Assembly (NCBI GenBank): GCA_031257915.1
Contig: JAIRNR010000070.1
Span: forward strand, 1-42,513
Source of the DNA: Bacteroidales bacterium
Lineage (GTDB): Bacteria; Bacteroidota; Bacteroidia; Bacteroidales; P3
Direction: 5' to 3'
Length of the DNA stretch: 42,513 nt
In this document: one piece after another, positions 23,823 to 32,900 of the stretch
How positions within the stretch are numbered: the first letter of the stretch is position 1
Layout: each line of letters begins with the position of its first letter
Translations under genes and position numbers: made by a program
The notes under the pieces: model-generated
Seen by the model: only the letters and a program-made list of their open reading frames with translations
What the model was told of the DNA's origin: nothing
The model's database searches: none

Positions 23823-24738
23823 TTGTGCTGTCGTTTTTTACTGTTTGAATAAAAATATCATTCATGCTCGGCAACATCTCGCGAAACTCAACGATTGTGC
23901 CGTGCTGCATAAGAGTTTGCAAAAGCGCATTGCTGTTTAAATTCGGTTCCTGCAAGCGAATACGCCACATGTTTTTACGTTCTAATTTTTCGCTTTCAAG
24001 AATATCCGTTTGCACGCGAATAGCATCGGACGGATTTTCGTCACTGCCCATAATCACTTCGTAGATATGCGAACTGAACGAGCGGCGAATATCCTCAACA
24101 CTACCGTCAAGCACTTTACGTGATTTGTTTATAAGAGCGATATAGTCACAAATTTCTTCAACAGAACTCATATTATGTGTAGAAAAAATTACGGTGCTTC
24201 CCTTTTCTCTGAGATGTAAGATTTCATCTTTCAGAAGTTGTGTGTTGATGGGGTCAAAACCGCTAAACGGCTCATCAAAAATAAGCAGTTTCGGTTCATG
24301 CAGCACAGTTGTTATAAACTGAATTTTTTGCTGCATACCCTTAGACAACTCTTCAACTTTTTTGTTCCACCACGCGCTGATTTCAAATTTATCAAACCAG
24401 AATTTAAGACGTTTTTCAGCGTCGCGCTTTGAAAGCCCTTTTAACTGCGCAAGATATACGCTTTGTTCGCTTACTTTCATTTTTTTGTAAAGTCCGCGCT
24501 CCTCCGGCAGATAGCCTATTTGGTAGATATGCCTCTGCTGCAATTTCTCGCCGTTAAGCAACACTTCGCCTGTGTCCGGTCCCGTAATCTGATTTATAAT
24601 GCGGATAAGTGTAGTCTTACCCGCACCGTTCGGACCAAGCAATCCAAAGATACTGCCCTCTTTTACGCCTATTGAAACATTGTCAAGTGCCTTATGGGCT
24701 GCATAATTTTTTGTAATGTTGTTTGCTTGTAGTAACAT
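23812..24738 (-). CDS. ABC transporter ATP-binding protein (NatA-like)
   Basis: The ATG at 24738 (MLLQANNITKNYAAHKAL) is chosen; a TTG 15 bp upstream is the only longer option. Walker A is GPNGAGKTTLIRI, the Q-loop lies near YLPEERGLYKKM, the signature is LSKGMQQKI, and Walker B is LLIFDEPFSGFDP with the following H-loop STHNM. The C-terminal 80 residues form the DUF4162-like extension of NatA ATPases. It energises the permease encoded directly downstream with an 11-bp overlap. It lies 15 bp after the VIT-domain gene. Confidence 0.93.
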   Translation of the reverse strand: MLLQANNITKNYAAHKALDNVSIGVKEGSIFGLLGPNGAGKTTLIRIINQITGPDTGEVLLNGEKLQQRHIYQIGYLPEERGLYKKMKVSEQSVYLAQLKGLSKRDAEKRLKFWFDKFEISAWWNKKVEELSKGMQQKIQFITTVLHEPKLLIFDEPFSGFDPINTQLLKDEILHLREKGSTVIFSTHNMSSVEEICDYIALINKSRKVLDGSVEDIRRSFSSHIYEVIMGSDENPSDAIRVQTDILESEKLERKNMWRIRLQEPNLNSNALLQTLMQHGTIVEFREMLPSMNDIFIQTVKNDSTNEE

Positions 24739-24753
24739 ATTTTTATTTATCAA

Positions 24754-27699
24754 TTATTTAAAAAATTCAAACTCTGCTATTTTAATAAGTCCGTTATCTG
24801 ACTTTTTTTCTTTTGACATTTGAAAACAGGCAACCTGCCGCTGCTCAGTATTGTCCGAATATTTTGTAAAAATTTCTACCATAACAGTAGCAGGTCCTTC
24901 ATCTTTCACCTTTGTATCACTAAAATAATTTACAAATACCCCATATTTACCCTTAATGGCTTTCTTTAATATAAATTGTTCCGGACCATATCCCCTTGTT
25001 ATATCCCTACTTATATGTCCGCCTGACAGGGTCTCTTTATGACCGTAATAACATTCCTCGCCATCAGGGTCTTTTATGTGCAAATCAATATCCGTATTAT
25101 TCATATTCCAATTTATGACTACGCGAATATCTACAGGCATTGCCATAATAATTCTTTTGTCTATCGCAGAACAGTCAAGTTTACTGTTTTTTGCAATCAG
25201 GCGATTGATTTCCGTTATGAGTACCTCAGAAATATCCTGTTGCGTATTCATACCTAAGGAATACGAATGTGTGAGAGCGGAATACAAACTGTCTAATGCC
25301 GTTTGATATTGAGCGTTGTCTGCCAAAGCCAAAGCGTAATCACGATAACTTTGTTTCTCCGTCGGACGCCACAAAATAACTTTTTTACAAATATATGCTT
25401 CAAGTGCGTATTCTTCATACTCTTTAAGGCGATAGCCGAGCAAGCGATAAAGCGATGCGTTTTCCAAATCTAATTCAGCAATGGAAGTCAGTATTAAAAG
25501 TGCCTTTTCACGGTTATTATGGCTGAAAAACCAGTCCGCCATATCAAAATAAAAAGTTGGCGTATTCATATAATCGGGACGAATTTTTAAGTAAGCGGCA
25601 TAGTCTTTCTCTAATACTCCTGTAAGCAATTTACTGTATTCATTATCCTGCTTTATGGGGACACGTCTTATAATTGCTTGATTTTTATTTACTCCACCGA
25701 CTATTTGCTGTTCTTTCATTGTTCCATATCCTCTAATACGCACATCCTGCAAACTTACCTTTCGCGTATCTGCCGCATTTTCACGTATTCTCATACTCTG
25801 CATCTCCATATCCGACTCATCGCGTACACTTGCGTCCTCCGGCACACTACGCAAAGACATATCATCAGGTTTGGGATATTTGGGTTTTTGCACAACAAAG
25901 TCCTTCTTCCACCAATTTTGAAGCACTTCAGCTTGTGCTACTGCGTTATTTAAAAGAGTTTGTTCATCCTGCCTCACTCTGTCCTGACTTTCTTTTTTTA
26001 AACGAAAGAACTCTTCACGCAACTCTACTGGCGGAATAATATTGTATTGAAGATAATCCTGCAAACTCTCAAGCACAATAAGCGAAGTATTTCTTGTGAC
26101 AATGCCGAATTGTTGCCCAAGTTCCGTTAATTCGTTACTGTTCCGTTCATAGCACATATCAAGTTCGCTTATTTTCTTTTGTGCCCAAATACGATATACA
26201 TTGCCTTTCTGCAAGGCATCTTTCGCGTTCAAAGTTACGGTAACACGCTTTTCTACCTTATCTCCATAACCAAACAGAAACGTTAAGTCTGCTTCAGTCC
26301 CCTCTAAAATACCGGCGATAGAAAAATTATTTTGTATCGGAACAGATACTGACGGATAAGTTTCACGCACAGAGTTATTTTTCTCTATACCGAGAAAATA
26401 AAGTCCTTCAAAAGAAACTTCCTTTTGCAAACTTTCATTAGACAGGGCGTTGAGATTTATATACTTACCTTTCGTTTGAGCAGCAATCCATCTCATTGCG
26501 CTATAATCGGCTTTTGCAGAGGATACTATGCAGTGGACAGGAGTTTTGTTTGCCTTAGGCACAAAATCTGCCTCACTTAGAGATGAAAGTCCATCGGAGA
26601 AGAATAAAATCTCATCACAAACAATATTTTTCAGTTTGACAGCACTAAAATTCGTTCCTCCATCATAAACAAGTGATTCTAACGTCTTTTTTAAATCAGC
26701 CCAATTGCCGTTTTTAATTGAGTAAACACCTTTTTTCGCTATACGATTATTTAAAAGATATAAACTTACGGAAAGATTTTTCTTTTCCTTGAAAATAAGG
26801 TCCAACACTTCTAATTCTTTTTCCGTATTACGCTGCAAACCACTTAAAGATACATCCCAAATAATGCCTATACTGCTACCCCATTGCTTTTTACGTGTTT
26901 CTGCGGCAGGTGCGCAGGACGCGAGAAAATAATAACTGCCTGATGCCGACTGCATCAATACTTGCGGTATATCATCCGGCGCAGGCAGAGCGAAAATTAA
27001 AGCAACATCGGGCTTGTAATTATTACGTGTAAAACTTGCAACGAAATTTTCTCCAATTTCGTCAAAGACAAATTCATCAGCAGGTTTAGCAAGCACCTGG
27101 GGTTTTGTTTTGCTTTTCCAAACAATGCATTTGACCGTAAGTTTTTCTATTGCCTCAGGATAAGCCATTGGCAGATGATAGCGAAATAAGGCGTTTTCTG
27201 CCGACAATTCTTCCTCGTATGTAATGGAAACTGTTCTTGTGCCATTCGCAGGAATGGGATAAATGCGAGTGCGGAAGTTATTGCCTTCCACTCTTTCAAG
27301 CAGTCCCGGATCCACGCGTCTTTGTTCAATTTCTTCAAATACCTGTACGGCTTTGGCTTTTTCAACAGGAACCGCGTCACGCATTTTCCCATTGATGTCC
27401 AAAGCATAGTGGCTGACTGTTATTCCATCGGGTAAAGGGAAAGTCAATTCCCCCTCTAAAATTTTCCCTGTACGGTTTTTGAAAACCATTGTATAACGGG
27501 TAGAAGCAATATTTCCTGTAACTTCAACCTGAATATCCAAAGATTGCAAATAAACTTCCGCAGAAGCATTTGTGCTTTTAACTTTTAAAACAGGCATCTT
27601 AACCTCCCCGCTTTGCTCTTGCTTCTGTTCCTGAGCAAAAGCAAAAGTTATTGCTGCTGCGCATGATAATACAAGGGCGAAAAATTTATTGGCTTTCAT
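24754..27699 (-). CDS. VIT/VWA/DUF2135 domain exported protein
   Basis: This 981-residue protein has a signal peptide ending AFAQ (about 22). A VIT domain (about 36-165) has the family's STRYTMVFKNRTGKILEGEL and FPLPDGITV, followed by EKAKAVQVFEEI. A VWA domain then starts with IIWDVSLSG, which keeps DxSxS. Around 643-670 lies VRIRGYGTMKEQQIVGGV, resembling the start of a SusC-type TonB plug. TPR-like helices follow (about 690-850), then a C-terminal DUF2135-like domain with NNTDIDLHIKDPDGE. Such Bacteroidota proteins are thought to be periplasmic or surface scaffolds; the function is unknown. It sits between glutamine synthetase (19-bp gap) and the ABC exporter, with no clear functional link visible. 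Confidence 0.85.
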   Translation of the reverse strand: MKANKFFALVLSCAAAITFAFAQEQKQEQSGEVKMPVLKVKSTNASAEVYLQSLDIQVEVTGNIASTRYTMVFKNRTGKILEGELTFPLPDGITVSHYALDINGKMRDAVPVEKAKAVQVFEEIEQRRVDPGLLERVEGNNFRTRIYPIPANGTRTVSITYEEELSAENALFRYHLPMAYPEAIEKLTVKCIVWKSKTKPQVLAKPADEFVFDEIGENFVASFTRNNYKPDVALIFALPAPDDIPQVLMQSASGSYYFLASCAPAAETRKKQWGSSIGIIWDVSLSGLQRNTEKELEVLDLIFKEKKNLSVSLYLLNNRIAKKGVYSIKNGNWADLKKTLESLVYDGGTNFSAVKLKNIVCDEILFFSDGLSSLSEADFVPKANKTPVHCIVSSAKADYSAMRWIAAQTKGKYINLNALSNESLQKEVSFEGLYFLGIEKNNSVRETYPSVSVPIQNNFSIAGILEGTEADLTFLFGYGDKVEKRVTVTLNAKDALQKGNVYRIWAQKKISELDMCYERNSNELTELGQQFGIVTRNTSLIVLESLQDYLQYNIIPPVELREEFFRLKKESQDRVRQDEQTLLNNAVAQAEVLQNWWKKDFVVQKPKYPKPDDMSLRSVPEDASVRDESDMEMQSMRIRENAADTRKVSLQDVRIRGYGTMKEQQIVGGVNKNQAIIRRVPIKQDNEYSKLLTGVLEKDYAAYLKIRPDYMNTPTFYFDMADWFFSHNNREKALLILTSIAELDLENASLYRLLGYRLKEYEEYALEAYICKKVILWRPTEKQSYRDYALALADNAQYQTALDSLYSALTHSYSLGMNTQQDISEVLITEINRLIAKNSKLDCSAIDKRIIMAMPVDIRVVINWNMNNTDIDLHIKDPDGEECYYGHKETLSGGHISRDITRGYGPEQFILKKAIKGKYGVFVNYFSDTKVKDEGPATVMVEIFTKYSDNTEQRQVACFQMSKEKKSDNGLIKIAEFEFFK

Positions 27700-27718
27700 A
27701 TATTTTCAATCTTAAAAA

Positions 27719-29200
27719 TTATCCGCAATGCAAATAGAACTGTACTAACCGCAAGAGTTCCTGCGGGCGGTTTTCTACTTCTTTGCGCAAATGTTTGTCG
27801 TAATATGCACGTAATGTTTCGGTGGTTGCATCTATTAGTGCGGGGCTGAATACTCCGTATTTTTCGTAAACTGCGCGTTGATGTTCCAAACAGTCTGCCG
27901 CCTCATCGCACGACGCAGGCAGTTGTTTGTATTCTATGCCTTTATTTTCTTCAGCAAAAACATTTACCGATATATAGCGTTCCTGCGCATACTCAACAGC
28001 ATTCTGCATTTCAAGTCCATGCCGCGCCGCAACGCATAAGCCCGCAACAAGCAGGTAAATATTCGCACTGCCGTCGGGCGAACGAAATTCTACTGTCTGT
28101 TTGTTGTCATACTTCGCGGGCGTTGCCGGCTCCTGCGGATTTGCGTCGCCTGCCATATTTTTAGATGTATCCCAACCGAGCGGCACACGCACAAGCGCGG
28201 AGCGATTCCTGTCGCCCCAGCATATATTTGTCGGTGCTTCCTGATGCGGTACAAGGCGAAAATAACTCATTGGGTTCGTATTGCCGAATGCACTTAAAGA
28301 CGGCGCAATATCAAGATAACCTGCTATCGCTTTACGCGCAGTATCGGATAGTTTGCCGTTTTCAAGCATCACATTTTTTCCGTCTTTCATCAGACGCGTA
28401 TGAATATGCATGCCGCTACCAGCTTTACCGACAGTGATTTTTGGCGAAAATGTTACGCTCACGCTGTATTTCAGCGCAAGCGTTCTTAAAATCCATTTTG
28501 CCAAAACGAGCTGGTCGGCAGCGTCAATCATTGCTGTAGGTAGAAATTCTATTTCATTTTGTTCATAAACATAATCGTCAAGAGTAAAATTGCCTACTTC
28601 GCTATGTCCGTATTTAATAAGACAGCCGCACTCGGTCATTTTTTGCATTGCTTCTTTACGGAACGCTTCAAATTTTGTAAAGGGACTTGATTCGTGGTAT
28701 CCGCGCTGATCCTCAGTGTAAAACAAATCATCTCTCCTGCCGATAACATAGTATTCAAGTTCGCCCATACATTCAAAATCGTAGCCTGTCTGTTTATGGA
28801 ATACATTTGCTGCACGGCGCATAACCATTGCAGGGTCATTTTCAAACGGATTGCCGTCTTTATCGTAGAAAGCGCATAAAAGATCGAGCGTGGGAATTTC
28901 TGCGAACGGATTTACAGATGCCGTTGCATAACGCGGAATAACGTAAAGATCGCTCGCTCCTGCGTCAATATTGCGGAACAAACTCGAACCGTCCACTCTT
29001 TCGCCGCACGAAAGAATTTCATCTACATAATGTTCGCTGTTAAGAACAAAGTTGAGAGTTTTTAAACGTCCATCGCCTGCTACATAGCGGAAGTTAATCA
29101 TTTGGATATGCTTTTCTTTGATGTAGCGCAGTAAGTCTGCCTTTGTAAACTGATTGCCCGGCTTGTCAAGATACTGCACGAGCGGATGAAATGATGTCAT
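27719..29200 (-). CDS. Glutamine synthetase family protein (type I-like)
   Basis: Glutamine synthetase makes glutamine from glutamate and ammonia with ATP. The 493-residue product has the N-terminal beta-grasp region (HIQMINFRYVAGDGRLKTLNF with DGSSLF), then the catalytic domain with GELEYYVIG (metal-binding Glu pair), an HSEVGNFTLD-like stretch, the KAGSGMHIHTRL loop, and NRSALVRVPLG followed by VEFRSPDGSANIYLLVAGL. The Asn/Arg active-site pattern matches GS-I/GlnA. The classic adenylylation tyrosine region is not evident. It lies between an MBL hydrolase (7-bp gap) and the VIT protein, so it is cotranscribed. Whether it is the main GlnA or a paralogue cannot be told here. Confidence 0.9.
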   Translation of the reverse strand: MTSFHPLVQYLDKPGNQFTKADLLRYIKEKHIQMINFRYVAGDGRLKTLNFVLNSEHYVDEILSCGERVDGSSLFRNIDAGASDLYVIPRYATASVNPFAEIPTLDLLCAFYDKDGNPFENDPAMVMRRAANVFHKQTGYDFECMGELEYYVIGRRDDLFYTEDQRGYHESSPFTKFEAFRKEAMQKMTECGCLIKYGHSEVGNFTLDDYVYEQNEIEFLPTAMIDAADQLVLAKWILRTLALKYSVSVTFSPKITVGKAGSGMHIHTRLMKDGKNVMLENGKLSDTARKAIAGYLDIAPSLSAFGNTNPMSYFRLVPHQEAPTNICWGDRNRSALVRVPLGWDTSKNMAGDANPQEPATPAKYDNKQTVEFRSPDGSANIYLLVAGLCVAARHGLEMQNAVEYAQERYISVNVFAEENKGIEYKQLPASCDEAADCLEHQRAVYEKYGVFSPALIDATTETLRAYYDKHLRKEVENRPQELLRLVQFYLHCG

Positions 29201-29207
29201 ATTATTA

Positions 29208-29876
29208 TTATAAAAATGGGTTATGGTAGCGTTCGTATTCTATTGTAGTGCGTCCGCCGTGTCCCGGGCGAACTGTGTAACTCGGCAAGCCGGACATACT
29301 GCAATCAGGCTCGTCAAGGGTGAAAAGTTTATTGTAGATGCCGGATTTCAGAAGCTCATAGTCGCCGGTCGGAAAGTCAGTGCGCCCGATACTGTCGCGA
29401 AAAAGTACATCTCCCGTAAATACTGTGCGGGTGCTTCGTTCCACAAACGACACACTGCCTTCACAATGTCCCGGAGTGTAGAGAATTTCAAGCGTAAAAT
29501 TGCCGATTTTTACGGTATCTCCCTCTTTAAATGTTTTTAGCTTATCTGCAGCCGGAGTATCCCCAAATTGAAAACCGAACACCTGCGCCGTACGCACGGC
29601 TTCGTCCATAAGCGGTACTGCTTTTTCGTGTAATTGAAGCGGCAGACCGAAACGCTGCATGGAACCGTTTGCGCCGTAAATATGATCAAAATGCGGATGT
29701 GTTATCAATAAATGCTCTACCTTGATTCCTTCACATTCTATAAATGAAAAAAGCGTTTTAAATTCCGCTTCACTGCTGCATCCCGAATCAATAACAGCAC
29801 CATTTTTTTCCGTCTTATCCCACAAGATATACGTATTTACTCCCACAGGATTAAATTGGAAAACTTTTATTTGCAT
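29208..29876 (-). CDS. MBL-fold metallo-hydrolase (glyoxalase II-like)
   Basis: This 222-residue cytoplasmic protein has the metal motif THPHFDHIYG (HxHxDH), plus TPGHCEGSVSF, FTGDVLFRDSIGRTDFPTGDY and RPGHGGRTTIE, so all zinc ligands of the metallo-beta-lactamase fold are present. The pattern is that of YcbL/glyoxalase II-like hydrolases acting on thioesters such as S-lactoylglutathione-type substrates. The substrate in this organism is unknown. It leads the run MBL-GS-VIT-ABC, and a TAAATTTG box lies 6 bp before its ATG. Confidence 0.9.
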   Translation of the reverse strand: MQIKVFQFNPVGVNTYILWDKTEKNGAVIDSGCSSEAEFKTLFSFIECEGIKVEHLLITHPHFDHIYGANGSMQRFGLPLQLHEKAVPLMDEAVRTAQVFGFQFGDTPAADKLKTFKEGDTVKIGNFTLEILYTPGHCEGSVSFVERSTRTVFTGDVLFRDSIGRTDFPTGDYELLKSGIYNKLFTLDEPDCSMSGLPSYTVRPGHGGRTTIEYERYHNPFL

Positions 29877-29881
29877 AGACG

Positions 29882-29889
29882 CAAATTTA
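29882..29889 (-). promoter_or_regulatory. Possible -7 promoter box of the MBL-GS-VIT-ABC unit
   Basis: The minus strand reads TAAATTTG, an exact TAnnTTTG match, but it ends only 5 bp before the MBL ATG, which would give an almost leaderless transcript. The 74-bp gap holds no clearer candidate. Confidence 0.3.
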
Positions 29890-29950
29890 CGTTAAAATTT
29901 TGATAAATATACCAATAATTGTCCGCCTCTTCCCATGCTGCCATCTGTCC

Positions 29951-32900
29951 CTACCGAACAACAATCTTCCCAACAGCACACGTACCGTCGGAGAAAGTAA
30001 GGCGCAACAAATACATCCCTCTTGAAATACCCGCAACGGAAATCGGATTACGGTCGGTTTTGAGCATAACTTTACCTGTAAAGTCATAAAGTGCCGCAGT
30101 AGCACCGCTTTCCAATCCGTCCACATAAAGAACATCACCGGCAGAAACAGGATTCGGATACACTTTCACACGCGCCCCATCAAGGTCTGAAATCGGTTCA
30201 TTCGCCAAAGCGTCTTTCAGTGCAGCAGTAATATCACTGTTTTTTGTTACAACGTATTTGATAGATGTTGTATTGCCGATAGTGAAAAACTTTTCATCCC
30301 GCCATACATCAAGAGCATAGCCATAATTCAACGTTACCGAAAGCGTTGCCGTATCGCCGTAAAAATACTGCCCGCCGCCGTTAAGAGTTCCGCCCGCCGA
30401 AGGGTAACACGTAAGGGTTACCGTATAATGGTTAAGTTCAAAGACGGCAATAAATTCCAAATCTCTGTATATGGAATCAACATGAAACCGGCGTTCGGCA
30501 GATACGTACGCGCTGTCTAACACCCAGCCGACAAAATGATAATGTTCGGCAGGCGTCGCTTCCAGAGTAAAAGTACTTCCGTGAAAATAAACGCCTGTAT
30601 TAAACACGCTGCCGCTCTCAACAGGCGATACGGATGCAGTCACATTATACGTTTTTACCTTATAAACCGCCCTTATTTCCAAGTCTTTTTCTACCGAATA
30701 AAAAAGCATATTATTCAGCAATTCCTCTTTTGTAAAAACAGTGCTGTCGCTTAATTCCCAATGGTCAAAAGTGTAAATATCGTTTGAAAACGCAAATAGA
30801 TACGCATTATCTCCATAACGATAACTGCCGGCACCTCTTATATCGGTATTGCTGCCGGCATTTGTATTTATATTCACATTAAATACCTGCGGAACAAATA
30901 CGGCATGCAGAGACATACTCGCCGAAGCATCAAATACAAAGGGATTACTGTTGCTCACTGCGGCAGCACTGTCGTTTTGCCATTCGGAAAATGTATATCC
31001 GTAGTCTGCTTCCGCCTGCAAACTTACCTCCTGCCCAAGCAGGAAACGTCCGCCGCCGGAAACAGTACCGCCGCCGGAAACAATATCAACACTTATATTA
31101 AAAGTATCTGTTCTGAAAACTGCAATTAACGCCGTATCGCCTGTTACAATGAAAGAATACACACTGTCAAAAGATATAAATTTTCCTGTTTCGCTAACCC
31201 ATTTGTCAAAATAATAATTAGCGTTGGAAGTCGCCTTTATATCTGCGGCATAGCCGTAACGATACATTCCGCCGCCTTCAACGCTACCGAATATATCAGA
31301 GTTTACAGACAGCGACACTTCGTGAAGATTTGCCTCAAAAACGGCAGTAATCACCGTTTGATGTGTTACCGCAACATTATAAAAAGTATCTTCCGAAACA
31401 ACCGTACCATCGTTTAGCCAATGCGAAAAATGGTATCCGCGCAGCGGTTGCGCATATACGGTTAATGTTGAGTTAAACGGAGCAGATGTATTTATTTGAG
31501 CAGATGTTTCACTGCCAAGCGTTACCGTTCCTGCCATATCATTGCTTACTTCAATCGTTACATTGTAATTTTCCTTTTCAAAATGTGCGACAATATTTGT
31601 ATCTCTCACTGCAATAAATGAAACAACAGGGTTTGTAGAAAAGACGACTGACGTATCCTGCGCAAGAGTCCATTTTGCAAAGCAGTAGCCGATGTTGGGA
31701 ACCGCCTCTACTGTAACACTGTTGCCGTACGCATGAGCATTACCGCCTTTAACGGAAGTATATCCGTACAAAGGATTGCAGGACGATAAAACGGTGATAA
31801 TATTTTCGCTGAACTGCGCCGTAATATTCGTATCGCCTGTGATAACGAAAAACATCGTATCTTTTCCACCTGTAAAATGATAACCGTAATTCGGAACAGC
31901 AATTATTTTTACGGAAGTTTTATGATAAAGTTCCCGCGTTATTTCGGAGACACTGTTCAGGGTGATATTCCCGTCAATAATCAAGTCTGTGTTTCCTTTT
32001 AACGGCGTAGAATTTGTAAAAGTAAAAGTATAAATGTTTGTGTCGAACAGTGCCGTTAAGGTATCATTATTTGTAACAAGCCATTTAACGGTATCGCTGA
32101 AAACAGTATCATTATTATGCTTCCAGCCGATAAAATGAATACCTTCTCCCGCTGTTGCGTAAAGCGTTTCCGTGCGTGAATATTTTGTTTCCCTGCTCGG
32201 CGAAACAGTACTGTTATGCGGATGTGTGGATAACACCGTCAGTTGCATAGCATTGCTGTCAAAACGTGCAGTTATACTGTAAGGCTTATCAACTTCTATT
32301 TTGATAACCGTATCTTCCGAAAGCAGTAAATTATTATTCAAATACCAGCCGGCAAAATGATAACCGCCGGAAACATGAGCGGTGAGTTTCGCCGTATCCT
32401 GATAGCAATAACGCCCGCTACCTTCATGCAGACCGCAACCGTCCGAAACAATATTGACATCAAATGAATCTTTTTCAAACACTGCGATAAAAGAAGTGTC
32501 GGCACCTGCGTAAACCATTAGCGAATTTTCGTCTTCGTTTTCCAAGACTACGCCGTCTAATGTTTTCCACTCTTTAAAAACATAGCCATACGAAGCAATT
32601 GCAGTTAAGGGGTACCAGCTTCCTTTTTCGTAATTACCGTTTCCATTTATTGTTCCGGCATAAGACGGCTCTGCCGAAGCCGACAAAAATACAGCCGTAT
32701 TTGAAAACGCCGCAATTAAATACTCGTCTTTTTTTACCGTATATAAAAATGTATCTTCAATGGAAACAATTCCGGACGAACCGAGTCTTTTCCATCCTGT
32801 AAATTTATATCCGTCTGTAACAACAGCGGCATACAAAGGTATTACCGTATTATATTCCGCATTGCGGGTTATTCTTGAAGAACTGTACTGGCTACCGTCA

